Positions 7,834-16,087 of a stretch of 64,000 nucleotides of DNA are shown piece by piece; the stretch's first letter is position 1, and every line of letters begins with the position of its first letter. Source of the stretch: Nocardioides sp. YR527. Its GTDB lineage: Bacteria > Actinomycetota > Actinomycetes > Propionibacteriales > Nocardioidaceae. The translations under genes were made by a program, and so were the position numbers. The stretch is taken from positions 124,001-188,000 of the forward strand of contig NZ_FNFN01000001.1 of NCBI RefSeq assembly GCF_900101045.1, given 5' to 3'. Under the pieces are notes generated by a model. That model was not told the origin of the DNA. It was given only the letters and a program-made list of their open reading frames with translations, and searched no databases.

Positions 7834-8529
7834 ATGTTCACGCCGGTCGCGGTCCATACGGGGACACACCGTCTCGGTGGCGTGACTCGTCCGGGGGAGA
7901 GCTGGGCATCGGCGGCGACGAGGATCGCCGGGCGACCTGCGTACGCCGTGGACCTCTCCGGTGAGGTGAAGGAGTTCTCCTCCGACCCGATGCCGGTGGT
8001 GGCGCTGCGGCCGATGACCCGCGGCGACCTGCCTCATCTGATCCGGTGGCTCAACGCCGAGCACGTGCACCGGTGGTACGCCGTCGACGGGGAGCCGACG
8101 CCCGAGTGGGTGGCCGACAACTACGGCCCGGACATCGACGGCAAGACCCCGGTGACGTTCTGGGTGATCGAGGTCAACGGGCGCTCGATCGGCTTCTGCC
8201 AGGACTACCGGATCAGCGACGAGCCCGACTACGCGTTGCTCACCCCCGATCCCGACGCGATCGGCTTCGACTACGCGATCGGCGAGCCGGCCTTCGTAGG
8301 CCGTGGGATCGGGCCGCGGATGGCCTGGGTCTGGATCACCTCGATCCTGCGCCGCTATCCCGATGCGACGGCCTGCTTCGCCGCCCCCGACCACCGCAAC
8401 GCCGCCTCACTGCGGATGCTCGCCAAGGTCGGCTTCGAGCAGGGCACCTGGTTCGACGAACCCCAGCCCGACGGCTCGACGACCACGATGGTCGGCTGCT
8501 CCCTGGATCTTCGGCGCGTACTCGGCTGA
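7834..8529 (+). CDS. GNAT N-acetyltransferase, AAC(6')-like
   Basis: 231 residues; the acetyltransferase fold covers about 55-230. The acetyl-CoA loop appears as EPAFVGRGIGPRMAWVWI, and the core LRPMTRGDLPHLIRWLNAEHVHRWY resembles the AAC(6')/AlcB-type branch that acetylates aminoglycosides or siderophore precursors. Two starts are possible. At 7834 the sequence TTAACCT lies 6-7 bases before the ATG, as in a leaderless gene. At 7990 a shorter 179-residue form starts exactly at the conserved domain. The gene is 32 bases upstream of ppk2 and may be co-transcribed. The substrate is unknown, and resistance should not be assumed. Confidence 0.75.
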   Translation: MFTPVAVHTGTHRLGGVTRPGESWASAATRIAGRPAYAVDLSGEVKEFSSDPMPVVALRPMTRGDLPHLIRWLNAEHVHRWYAVDGEPTPEWVADNYGPDIDGKTPVTFWVIEVNGRSIGFCQDYRISDEPDYALLTPDPDAIGFDYAIGEPAFVGRGIGPRMAWVWITSILRRYPDATACFAAPDHRNAASLRMLAKVGFEQGTWFDEPQPDGSTTTMVGCSLDLRRVLG

Positions 8530-8560
8530 CGACCTGGGCGTCGGCACCTATCGTCGTCTC

Positions 8561-9403
8561 ATGAGCCTTCTTGATGAGCTCCGGCTGCCGGCCGGTGCGG
8601 TGGACCTGCGGAAGTACGACACCAACTCCGCGCCCGGCGTCGGCGCCGACAAGGAGACCGGCAAGCAGGTGCTCGCCGAGCTCGGCCCGACGCTGATCGA
8701 GCTGCAGACCAAGCTGTTCGCCTCGAAGGAGGGCGATGACCCCAGGCGGGTGCTGCTCATCCTGCAGGGGATGGACACCTCCGGGAAGGGTGGCGTGCTC
8801 AAGCACACCGTCGGGCTGGTCGACCCGGTCGGCGTGAAGATCACCAGCTTCAAGGCACCGACAGACGAGGAGCGGGCCCGGGACTTCCTGTGGCGGATCG
8901 AGAGGTCGGTGCCGGAGCCCGGTTACCTCGGTGTCTTCGACCGCTCCCAGTATGAGGATGTGCTGATCGGCCGCGTCCGCGAGCTCGCCTCCGCTGAGGA
9001 GATCGAGCGGCGCTACGACGCCATCAACGACTTCGAGAAGCGCCTGACCGACGACGGCACCGTCATCCTCAAGTGCATGCTCCACATCTCGCCCAAGGAG
9101 CAGAAGAAGCGGCTCCGGGCCCGGCTCGAGGACCCGACGAAGCACTGGAAGTACAGCCCCGGCGACATCGACGAGCGGCAGCTGTGGGACCGCTACCAGG
9201 AGGCGTACGAGATTGCGCTGGAGCGCACCAACACCGAGTACGCTCCGTGGTACCTCGTGCCGAGCGACAAGAAGTGGTACCGCAACCTGGCCATCGGCGA
9301 GCTGCTCCTGGAGACCCTGGACCGGCTCGACCTCGACTGGCCCGCGCCCCGCTTCGACATCGCCGAGGAGAAGAGACGACTGGAAGAGGACACCATCTCG
9401 TGA
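8561..9403 (+). CDS. ppk2: PPK2 family polyphosphate kinase
   Basis: A 280-residue single-domain PPK2 that moves phosphate between polyphosphate and nucleotides in the cytoplasm. Walker A is GMDTSGKGG (residues 70-78) and Walker B is VFDRSQYEDVL, a form found in the class III-like branch where the usual residue after DRS is His. The lid module reads KEQKKRLRARLEDPTKHWKYSPGDIDER, and the YAPWYLVPSDKKWYRN block near the C-terminus is also typical. The ATG at 8561 agrees with family length. The stop overlaps the GTG of the HipA-like gene by four bases. Nucleotide preference (AMP, ADP or GDP) cannot be told by eye. Confidence 0.92.
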   Translation: MSLLDELRLPAGAVDLRKYDTNSAPGVGADKETGKQVLAELGPTLIELQTKLFASKEGDDPRRVLLILQGMDTSGKGGVLKHTVGLVDPVGVKITSFKAPTDEERARDFLWRIERSVPEPGYLGVFDRSQYEDVLIGRVRELASAEEIERRYDAINDFEKRLTDDGTVILKCMLHISPKEQKKRLRARLEDPTKHWKYSPGDIDERQLWDRYQEAYEIALERTNTEYAPWYLVPSDKKWYRNLAIGELLLETLDRLDLDWPAPRFDIAEEKRRLEEDTIS

Positions 9404-10182
9404 GTCTGGAGACGGTGCGGGTGACTCGGTATGTCACCCCGCTCCGGGAAGGCGGCAGCCTGCCCGGGATCGTGGAGGCCGACGACCTCGGCACCTATGT
9501 CTGCAAGTTCCGCGGCGCCGGGCAGGGGCTGCGGGTGCTGGTCGCGGAGGTGATCGTCACCGGTCTGTGCCGGGCGCTCGACATCCCGACGCCCGAGCAG
9601 GTGGTGCTCGACCTCGATCCGGAGATCGCCCGCTACGAGGCCGACGAGGAGGTCCAGGACCTCCTGAACGTGAGCGCCGGGCTCAACCTCGGCATCGACT
9701 TCCTCGCAGGTGCCTTCGGCTACGACGCCGCCTACCAGCCCGAGTCGGCGCTGGCCGGGCGGATCCTGTGGATGGACGCGCTGATCGCCAACGTCGACCG
9801 CTCCTGGCGCAACCCCAACATGCTGCTGTGGAACGGTGCGCTGTACGTCATCGACCACGGCGCCTCGCTCTACTTCCACCACGTCTGGCCCGGCGGAGGC
9901 GGCGACCCGGCTCGCTACGCGGCGCAGCCCTTCGACACCTCCGAGCACATCCTGCGGGCCTACGCGGCCGAGGCGATCGCTCAGAACGACGACCTCGCCT
10001 CGCGGCTCGACGACGCGGTGCTGGAGAAGGTGCTCGCCGATGTACCCGACGAGTGGCTCGAGCCCGTCCCCGGCTACGACACCCCGGAGTCGCTGCGCGA
10101 GCGCTACGTCGCGTTCCTGCGGGCGCGCCTGGACGGCGAGCGCCCGTGGCTGCCCGCGGCCGAGCCCGCCCAGGAGGCGTGA
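9400..10182 (+). CDS. HipA-like kinase
   Basis: A 260-residue protein of the short HipA-like kinase family that pairs with DUF3037. Visible features are VCKFRGAGQGLRVLVAEVIVTGL (nucleotide loop and Lys), ALIANVDRSWRNPNMLLW (catalytic Asp and Asn loop) and LYVIDHGASLYFHH (metal-binding Asp). It lacks the N-terminal domain of toxin HipA. The GTG start overlaps the ppk2 stop and the stop overlaps the DUF3037 ATG (TGATG), so the three genes form one unit. It may phosphorylate a protein or small molecule. No HipB-like HTH antitoxin is next to it, so a toxin role is only a guess. Confidence 0.8.
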   Translation: MSLETVRVTRYVTPLREGGSLPGIVEADDLGTYVCKFRGAGQGLRVLVAEVIVTGLCRALDIPTPEQVVLDLDPEIARYEADEEVQDLLNVSAGLNLGIDFLAGAFGYDAAYQPESALAGRILWMDALIANVDRSWRNPNMLLWNGALYVIDHGASLYFHHVWPGGGGDPARYAAQPFDTSEHILRAYAAEAIAQNDDLASRLDDAVLEKVLADVPDEWLEPVPGYDTPESLRERYVAFLRARLDGERPWLPAAEPAQEA

Positions 10183-10592
10183 TGGACGCCTACCAGTACG
10201 TCGTGCTCCGCTGCGTACCCCGCCCCGAGCGTGAGGAGTTCCTCAACGTCGGCGTGGTCCTGCACTGCCCCGAGCAGAAGTTCCTCGCGGCCCGGTGGGC
10301 GCTCGACGAGCAGCGTCTCGCCGCCTTCGCCCCGGGGCTCGAGCTCGCTCTCGTACGGGCCGCCCTGGAGTCGGTGGACCTGATCTGCGCCGGCGCGGCC
10401 CACGCCGGCTTCGGCGCGGGCGTCCGCGCGACGGCGTACGGACTGCGGGCGCTCTCCGACAACGAGTCCGCCCGCTTCGGACTCCTCAAGGCCCCGAAGT
10501 CCACGGTCCTCCAGCCCGGCCCCGTCCACGGCGGGGTCACCACCGACGCCGCCGCCGAGCTCGACCGCGTCTTCGCCCACCAGATCACCTGA
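10182..10592 (+). CDS. DUF3037 domain protein
   Basis: A 136-residue soluble protein matching DUF3037 from its first residues (YQYVVLRCVPRPEREEFLNVGVVLHCP). It overlaps the HipA-like gene by one base. The HipA-like/DUF3037 pair recurs in distant bacteria, so the two proteins probably work together, perhaps as kinase and substrate or inhibitor. No catalytic residues are obvious. Transcription probably ends in the large inverted repeat just downstream. Confidence 0.85.
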   Translation: MDAYQYVVLRCVPRPEREEFLNVGVVLHCPEQKFLAARWALDEQRLAAFAPGLELALVRAALESVDLICAGAAHAGFGAGVRATAYGLRALSDNESARFGLLKAPKSTVLQPGPVHGGVTTDAAAELDRVFAHQIT

Positions 10593-10600
10593 CCGCACTG

Positions 10601-10721
10601 CTGGTCGAGCCGCCGGAGCCGCTGGGCGGAGGCGTGTCGAGACCAACACGGTCCGAGGTCGCGCTCGATGGGACCGTGTTGGTCTCGACACCGCTCGCCG
10701 GCGCTCGCGGGCTCGACCAGC
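10601..10721. repeat. Large inverted repeat between convergent genes
   Basis: The left arm (10601-10653, CTGGTCGAGCC...GACCAACACGGTC) and right arm (10672-10721, GACCGTGTTGGTC...GGCTCGACCAG) are reverse complements with a diverged middle. The GTGTCGAGACCAACACGGTC segment and its complement match exactly. It sits between the DUF3037 and chelatase genes and probably acts as a two-way terminator. The ends match the repeat inside recX. Confidence 0.75.
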
Positions 10722-10730
10722 GGGGGCGGA

Positions 10731-11474
10731 TCAGACCGGGACGAGCTCCACGGCACCGACCGCGTAACGGGCCAGGATGGTGCGGGCGACCTCGGGGTGG
10801 GCGCCCATCGGGTCGGAGACCGCGACGGCGCCGGCCTCGAGGGCGAGCTCCTTGGCGCGGTCGGGCAGCTGTCCGGGAGCCAGGAAGAGCATGCCGACGG
10901 CGATGTGGCGGCGGCCCTCGGCGCGGAAGGCACGGACGGCCTCGCCGGTGGCGGGCGGCGCGGCCGAGGCGTACGCGGCCACGACCGGCAGCTTGTGGTG
11001 GGAGCCCCAGATCCGGGCCAGGCGGGCCACCGACTGGTTGGCCAGCGAGTCCGAGGAGCCGGCGGCGGCCAGGACGAGAGCGTCGAGCTCGCGCACCCGG
11101 GCCGACTTCAGGGACTCCCGCAGGCGCTCGTCGAGCACCTGCAGGAAGACGCTCTCGAGGCCGAGGATCGCGCTGGTGTGGATGCGCAGGCCGGAGTGGC
11201 GCGCGGTGGCCTCGGCGATGACGGAGGGTACGTCGACGCGGGCGTGGAACGCCTCGGTCAGCAGCAGCGGCACGACGACGATCTCGTCGTGGCCGGCCTT
11301 GACCAGCTTGTCGATGACGGCCTGGAAACGCGGCCGGGAGTGGTCGAGGAAGGCGGCTTCGATGCGGAGGTCGGGGCGCAGGGCGCGTACCTCGGCAACG
11401 AGGGCGTTGATGGTCGCGGCGGACTGCGGATCGCGGCTGCCGTGAGCCAGGGCTACCAGAGCGGGAGCTGCCAT
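10731..11474 (-). CDS. CbiX/SirB-type sirohydrochlorin chelatase
   Basis: About 247 residues in two halves, each with a chelatase motif. The N-terminal half starts ALVALAHGSRDP, the metal-binding His motif of CbiX/SirB, and has HDEIVVVPLLLTEAFHARVDVP with a second His. The C-terminal half begins LDALVLAAAGSSD and has RHIAVGMLFLAPGQLPDRA, so some His residues are lost there. It probably inserts Fe2+ into sirohydrochlorin to make siroheme for the sulfite reductase two genes upstream. The ATG at 11474 has AAGGA about eight bases before it; the ATG at 11483 adds three residues. It is the last gene of the sulfur operon. Confidence 0.85.
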   Translation of the reverse strand: MAAPALVALAHGSRDPQSAATINALVAEVRALRPDLRIEAAFLDHSRPRFQAVIDKLVKAGHDEIVVVPLLLTEAFHARVDVPSVIAEATARHSGLRIHTSAILGLESVFLQVLDERLRESLKSARVRELDALVLAAAGSSDSLANQSVARLARIWGSHHKLPVVAAYASAAPPATGEAVRAFRAEGRRHIAVGMLFLAPGQLPDRAKELALEAGAVAVSDPMGAHPEVARTILARYAVGAVELVPV

Positions 11475-11529
11475 TGTCTTCATCCTTCGGGTGTTGCAGG
11501 GAAAGTCGGAAAGTCTGTGGTGGGGCGGA

Positions 11530-12273
11530 TCAGGCGTGGATGCCGCACTCGGTCTTGCCGGTACCGGCCCATCGCCCGCTGCGCGGGTCCTCGCCGGGAG
11601 CGACCCGGCGGGTGCACGGCGCGCAGCCGATCGAGGGATAGCCGTCGTAGACGAGCGGGTTCACGAGCACTCCGTTGTCCTCGATATATCGCTCGACCTG
11701 CTCGTCGGACCATCGAGCCATCGGCGATACCTTGACCTTCTGGCGCTTGGCGTCCCAGCCGATCACCGGGGCGATGACCCGGTTCTTCGTCTCCGCGCGG
11801 CGCAGGCCGGTGGCCCAGGCGTCGTAGGAGGCGAGCGAGTCGGCCAGGGGCTTGACCTTGCGCAGTGCGCAGCACAGGTCGGGGTCGGTCCGGTAGAGGT
11901 CCTTGCCGTATTCGGCGTCCTGCTCGGCCACGCTCTGCACGGGCGTGATCGTGAGGAGGTTGACCGGCATCGTCGCCTCGACGGCGTCGCGGGTGCCGAT
12001 CGTCTCGATGAAGTGGTAGCCGGTGTCGAGGAAGACCACGTCGATACCGGGTACGACCTTGGAGGCGAGATGCGCCAGGACCGCGTCACCCATCGAGGAC
12101 GTGATCGCGAACCGCTCACCGAAGGTGGCGGCGGCCCACTCGATGATCGTCTCGGCCGGGGCGAGCTCGAGCTCGGCTCCCCAGTGGGAGACGATCTCGC
12201 GCAGCTCCTCGGGGCTACGACCCTCGGTGTCCACCCCGCGGTTGGCCCGGGCGGCTGCTGTGCTGACGCTCAT
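11530..12273 (-). CDS. cysH: Adenylyl/phosphoadenylyl-sulfate reductase CysH
   Basis: A 247-residue reductase that turns APS (or PAPS) into sulfite in assimilatory sulfate reduction. The phosphate loop is FAITSSMGDAVL. The [4Fe-4S] ligands CC (in DPDLCCALRKVKPL) and CAPC (in SIGCAPCTRRV) are both present, which marks the APS-using branch. The catalytic Cys is in TECGIHA at the very C-terminus. The ATG at 12273 was chosen because it overlaps the stop of the small zinc-ribbon gene by four bases. The gene lies between that gene and the chelatase in a minus-strand operon. Confidence 0.93.
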   Translation of the reverse strand: MSVSTAAARANRGVDTEGRSPEELREIVSHWGAELELAPAETIIEWAAATFGERFAITSSMGDAVLAHLASKVVPGIDVVFLDTGYHFIETIGTRDAVEATMPVNLLTITPVQSVAEQDAEYGKDLYRTDPDLCCALRKVKPLADSLASYDAWATGLRRAETKNRVIAPVIGWDAKRQKVKVSPMARWSDEQVERYIEDNGVLVNPLVYDGYPSIGCAPCTRRVAPGEDPRSGRWAGTGKTECGIHA

Positions 12274-12440
12274 GCCTGCGCCTCCTTCGTGACGGTCCGA
12301 GAGATCTGGCCCAACGACTTCAGCTGGAAGGCCCGCAGGCAGGCGCGGCACTCCCAGGACCCGTGCGTGGCCTCGTGGGGCCACAGGTCGGTCTCCCCGC
12401 AGAACGGGCAGTGGAAAGGCGTGCTGGCGCGGGAGCTCAT
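12270..12440 (-). CDS. Small zinc-ribbon protein of the sulfite reductase operon
   Basis: A 56-residue protein with two CxxC knuckles, HCPFCGETDLW and WECRACLRAF, which should bind one zinc or an Fe-S centre, and a basic C-terminus. It overlaps both neighbours by four bases: its ATG overlaps the sulfite reductase stop and its stop overlaps the cysH start. That strict coupling says it is a real gene. Small Cys-rich proteins occur at this place in other actinobacteria, but I know of no assigned function. It might deliver electrons or sulfur, or help assemble the siroheme/Fe-S enzymes. Confidence 0.8.
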   Translation of the reverse strand: MSSRASTPFHCPFCGETDLWPHEATHGSWECRACLRAFQLKSLGQISRTVTKEAQA

Positions 12441-14161
12441 GCCGGCACCTCGCTCAAGGCCTTCTCGCCGCGCAGCAGGACCTCGTCGGCCCGTGCGGTC
12501 CAGGCCGAGAAGGTCTCGCCGTCGGTGCGGTCGGCCAGGTAGTTGACGACCAGCGCGGAGATGTAGTCGTCGAGCCCGACGGAGGTGACCTTGTGGGCCC
12601 GCAGCTTGCGCCCGAAGTTGGCGGTCAGCCCGGTCGCGCCGCCCAGGTGCACCTGGAAGCCCTCGACCTGGTTGCCCTCGTCGTCGAGGACGAGCTGGCC
12701 CTTGAGCCCGATGTCGGCGACCTGAGTCCGGGCGCAGGCGTTGGGGCAGCCGTTGACGTTGACGGTGATCGAGGCGTCCAGCTCCGGGAACCGCGACTCG
12801 AGCGAGGCGATCAGGTCGCGCGCCCGGTCCTTGGTGTCCACGATGGCGAGCTTGCAGAACTCGATCCCGGTGCAGGCCATCGTGTTCTGGCGCCAGTTGG
12901 AGGGCCGTGCGGAGAACCCGATCAGGTCCAGCGCGGTGATCAGGTCCTCGACGACCGCGGGCTCGACACCGATGAGCACGATCTTCTGGTACGGAGTGAG
13001 CCGAGCGCCCTCGACGGCGAACTTCTCCATCACGCCGGCGAGCTCGACCAGGTGGGTGCCGGAGATGCGCCCGGCGATCGGCGCCAGGCCGACGTACTTC
13101 TTGCCGTCCTTCTGGTCGTGGACGCCGACGTGGTCGCGGTGACCCAGGGGTGACTCGGGGGAGGGGTTGGAGACGAGCTGACGGTCGAGGTACTCGTTCT
13201 CGAGGACCTCGCGGAACTTCTCCTTGCCCCAGTCGGCGACCAGGAACTTCAGCCGGGCCCGCGAGCGCAGCCGGCGGTAGCCGTAGTCGCGGAAGATGCC
13301 CGCGACGCCGGCCCACACGTCGGCGACCTCGTCGAGCGGCACCCACACGCCGAGCTTCTCGGCCAGGCGCGGGTTGGTGGACAGACCGCCGCCGACCCAG
13401 ACGTCGAAGCCGGGCCCATGCTCGGGGTGGACGGTGCCGACGAAGGCGATGTCGTTGATCTCGGGCGCCACGTCGTGCGAGGGGTGGCCGGTCAGCGCGG
13501 TCTTGAACTTGCGCGGGAAGTTCGAGAAGGCCGGGTCGCCCAGGTAGCGGGACTCGATCTCGCGCAGCGCCGAGGTGCCGTCGATGATCTCGTCGGCGGC
13601 GACGCCCGCGACCGGCGAGCCGAGGAACGGCCGTGGCGAGTCGCCGCAGGCCTCGGTCGAGTGCAGCCCGACCTCCTCGAGGCGCGACCAGATCTCCGGT
13701 ACGTCGACGATGTCGATCCAGTGGTACTGGATGTTCTCGCGGTCGGTGATGTCGGCGGTGTCCCGGGCGAAGTCGACACCGATCTGACCCAGCGTGCGCA
13801 CCGCGGCGGGGGAGAGGAGCTTGCCGTCGGAGCGGACCCGCATCATGAAGTAGCGGTCGTCGAGCTCCTCCTCGTCGAGGATGGCGGTCTTGCCGCCGTC
13901 GATCCCGGGCTTGCGCTGGGTGTAGAGGCCGAACCACCGGAAGCGGCCGCGCATGTCGGCCGGGTCGATCGAGTCGAACCCACGCTTGGAGTAGGTGTAG
14001 AGGATCCGGTCGCGAACGTTGAGCGGGTCGTCGTTCTTCTTCGACTCCTCGTTCTTGTTCAGAGGCTCGGTGTAGCCGAGGGCCCACTGGCCCTCGCCCT
14101 TCTTGGGGCGGGGGATCTCGGTTCGGGTGGCGCGCTTGGCCTGAAACCGGTTGTCGCTCAT
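12437..14161 (-). CDS. sir: Ferredoxin-type sulfite reductase
   Basis: A 574-residue siroheme enzyme that reduces sulfite to sulfide with six electrons, probably from ferredoxin. Two ferredoxin-like half domains and the siroheme/[4Fe-4S] ligands are visible: CTGIEFC and NGCPNAC, the classical C-X5-C...C-X3-C set. YTYSKRGFDSIDPADMRGRFRWFGLYTQR near the N-terminus matches actinobacterial SirA. A nitrite reductase has the same fold, but the cysH neighbour favours sulfite. It is the first gene of the operon after the leader peptide, about 127 bases downstream of that peptide's stop codon. Confidence 0.92.
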   Translation of the reverse strand: MSDNRFQAKRATRTEIPRPKKGEGQWALGYTEPLNKNEESKKNDDPLNVRDRILYTYSKRGFDSIDPADMRGRFRWFGLYTQRKPGIDGGKTAILDEEELDDRYFMMRVRSDGKLLSPAAVRTLGQIGVDFARDTADITDRENIQYHWIDIVDVPEIWSRLEEVGLHSTEACGDSPRPFLGSPVAGVAADEIIDGTSALREIESRYLGDPAFSNFPRKFKTALTGHPSHDVAPEINDIAFVGTVHPEHGPGFDVWVGGGLSTNPRLAEKLGVWVPLDEVADVWAGVAGIFRDYGYRRLRSRARLKFLVADWGKEKFREVLENEYLDRQLVSNPSPESPLGHRDHVGVHDQKDGKKYVGLAPIAGRISGTHLVELAGVMEKFAVEGARLTPYQKIVLIGVEPAVVEDLITALDLIGFSARPSNWRQNTMACTGIEFCKLAIVDTKDRARDLIASLESRFPELDASITVNVNGCPNACARTQVADIGLKGQLVLDDEGNQVEGFQVHLGGATGLTANFGRKLRAHKVTSVGLDDYISALVVNYLADRTDGETFSAWTARADEVLLRGEKALSEVPA

Positions 14162-14287
14162 GTCAGAGAAACCTTTGCGTCGGTCGTGGACGCACGGCGG
14201 AGCAGGGACGTGCTCGCGGCGGGCGCCCGGGATGTCTGTCGGGCGGCGGGCCAGCGGCTCGACGCGGGGGATGCGGAGCGCTGGGCG

Positions 14288-14377
14288 TCAGTGGCGCCAA
14301 CAGATCGAGCTGCGGATGCGGCAATAGTCCACGTGGCGTCGAACCACGAGGTGCGCATGTGTTGCAGCAGTGACCAT
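14288..14377 (-). CDS. Putative regulatory leader peptide of the sulfur operon
   Basis: A 29-codon ORF with the core VVRRHVDYCRIRSSICW, beginning MVTAATHAHL. The RRHVD...R..S..C pattern is what I recall for short actinobacterial leader peptides found before sulfur-metabolism genes. Cys codons at residues 19 and 26 would let ribosome stalling report cysteine supply, as shown for cysteine-rich upstream ORFs in mycobacteria. A promoter with -10 GAGACT seven bases before the ATG makes it leaderless. The stop codon is 126 bases before sulfite reductase. The regulatory role is inferred. Confidence 0.65.
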   Translation of the reverse strand: MVTAATHAHLVVRRHVDYCRIRSSICWRH

Positions 14378-14384
14378 GTCAAGG

Positions 14385-14414
14385 AGTCTCAGGTAGCGGA
14401 CGGCCCGCACGCAA
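14385..14414 (-). promoter_or_regulatory. Promoter of the sulfur operon
   Basis: On the minus strand TTGCGT (14414-14409) and GAGACT (14390-14385) are 18 bases apart, and the leader-peptide ATG at 14377 is where transcription should start. Upstream at about -50 to -83 lie two similar segments, TATGAGACATT (14430-14440) and TATGTGGGACGTT (14448-14460), possible activator sites. Confidence 0.5.
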
Positions 14415-14625
14415 TCTGGAATCCCGATATATGAGACATTGGTCCGTTATGTGGGACGTTCCCGCTTGTTCACGCGGGCGGTGTGGCCGAGGTCACCATC
14501 TGGTCACGGTCTCTTAACCAGGCTGAGCAGTCAGTCATTCCCACGGGCGGTGATAGAGGACGTACGCAAGGCACCGGGCGACCACGATGCTGCTCTCGTC
14601 CGCGCGGCTGACTAGGCTGTGACCC

Positions 14626-16083
14626 ATGAGCGATCTGTCTGCCCCGGTGAATTCAGGCACTGTGAGTTCTGCCTACAACCAAGCCCTCGAGGTCATCGCC
14701 TCCGTGGAGCCCCGCATCGCCGAGGCGACCAAGCAGGAGCTCGCCGACCAGCGCGCCAGCCTCAAGCTGATCGCGAGCGAGAACTACGCGAGCCCCGCCA
14801 CGCTGATGACGATGGGCACCTGGTTCTCCGACAAGTACGCCGAGGGCACCGTCGGCCACCGCTTCTACGCCGGCTGCCAGAACGTCGACACCGTCGAGCA
14901 GATCGCCGCCGAGCACGCCAAGGAGCTCTTCGGCGCCGAGTACGCCTACGTTCAGCCCCACTCCGGCATCGACGCCAACCTGACGGCCTACTGGGCCATC
15001 CTCGCCCACCGGGTCGAGGGCCCGTGGCTGGAGAAGATGGCCGTCAAGAACATGAACGAGCTCTCCGAGGCCGACTGGGAGACGCTGCGTGCCGAGCTCG
15101 GCAACCAGCGCCTGCTGGGCATGTCGCTGGACGCCGGCGGCCACCTCACCCACGGCTTCCGCCCGAACATCTCGGGCAAGATGTTCCACCAGAACCAGTA
15201 CGGCACCGACCCGGAGACCGGGCTGCTCGACTACGATTCGCTGCGTGCCAAGGCGAAGGAGTTCCAGCCGCTGATCATCGTGGCCGGCTACTCCGCCTAC
15301 CCGCGCCGGGTGAACTTCGCCAAGATGCGCGAGATCGCCGACGAGGTCGGCGCCACCCTGATGGTCGACATGGCCCACTTCGCCGGGCTCGTCGCCGGCA
15401 AGGTCTTCCAGGGCGAGGAGAACCCTGTTCCCTACGCCGACGTCGTCACCTCGACCTCCCACAAGTCGCTCCGCGGCCCGCGCGGTGGCTTCATCCTCGC
15501 CACAGAGGAGTACGCCCCGAGCGTCGACCGCGGCTGCCCGATGGTCCTCGGCGGCCCGCTCTCGCACGTCATGGCCGCGAAGGCCGTCGCCTTCGCCGAG
15601 GCGAAGCAGGAGAGCTTCCAGACCTACGCCCAGCAGGTCGCCGACAACGCCAAGTCGCTCGCCGAGGGCTTCCTCAAGCGCGGCGCCAAGCTGGTCACCG
15701 GCGGCACCGACAACCACCTCGTGCTGCTGGACGTGACGAGCTTCGGCCTCACCGGCCGCCAGGCCGAGTCGGCGCTGCTCGACTCCGGCGTGGTCACCAA
15801 CCGCAACTCGGTCCCGGCCGACCCCAACGGTGCCTGGTACACCTCGGGCATCCGCCTCGGCACCCCGGCGCTGACCACCCGCGGCTTCGGCGCCGACGAG
15901 TTCGACCGCGTCGCGGAGCTCATCGTCGACGTGCTCTCGAAGACGACCCCCGGCACCACCAAGGCCGGCGGCCCGTCCAAGGCGTCCTACGCCATCGAGG
16001 ACTCCGTCGCCGACAACACCAAGGCCGCCGCGGCGGAGCTGCTCGCGAAGTTCCCGCTGTACCCCGGTCTCGACCTCGCCTGA
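14626..16083 (+). CDS. glyA: Serine hydroxymethyltransferase
   Basis: A 485-residue PLP enzyme that interconverts serine and glycine and feeds methylene-tetrahydrofolate. The PLP Lys is in [16 protein letters not shown] (about residue 280); [19 protein letters not shown] and [13 protein letters not shown] are further family blocks. It is about 55 residues longer than Escherichia coli GlyA because of an insert around residues 130-180, as in a sub-branch common in actinobacteria. TAGGCT at 14613-14618 lies seven bases before the ATG, so the mRNA is probably leaderless. The start is otherwise unambiguous. It is divergent from the sulfur operon, which links serine/cysteine metabolism by position. 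Confidence 0.95.
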   Translation: MSDLSAPVNSGTVSSAYNQALEVIASVEPRIAEATKQELADQRASLKLIASENYASPATLMTMGTWFSDKYAEGTVGHRFYAGCQNVDTVEQIAAEHAKELFGAEYAYVQPHSGIDANLTAYWAILAHRVEGPWLEKMAVKNMNELSEADWETLRAELGNQRLLGMSLDAGGHLTHGFRPNISGKMFHQNQYGTDPETGLLDYDSLRAKAKEFQPLIIVAGYSAYPRRVNFAKMREIADEVGATLMVDMAHFAGLVAGKVFQGEENPVPYADVVTSTSHKSLRGPRGGFILATEEYAPSVDRGCPMVLGGPLSHVMAAKAVAFAEAKQESFQTYAQQVADNAKSLAEGFLKRGAKLVTGGTDNHLVLLDVTSFGLTGRQAESALLDSGVVTNRNSVPADPNGAWYTSGIRLGTPALTTRGFGADEFDRVAELIVDVLSKTTPGTTKAGGPSKASYAIEDSVADNTKAAAAELLAKFPLYPGLDLA

Positions 16084-16087
16084 GCTC

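Noticed and set aside
7834..8529. Calling the AAC(6')-like protein an aminoglycoside resistance enzyme
   Set aside because: The same fold serves siderophore and other substrates; no mobile or resistance context is present.
9400..10592. Calling the HipA-like/DUF3037 pair a toxin-antitoxin system
   Set aside because: There is no HipB-like HTH protein and the kinase lacks the HipA N-terminal domain; only a possible link is stated.
14158..14382. A 74-codon ORF whose stop overlaps the sulfite reductase start by four bases
   Set aside because: The overlap is tempting, but the product is Ala/Ser/Arg-rich with no family features, and it overlaps the better-supported leader peptide in another frame.
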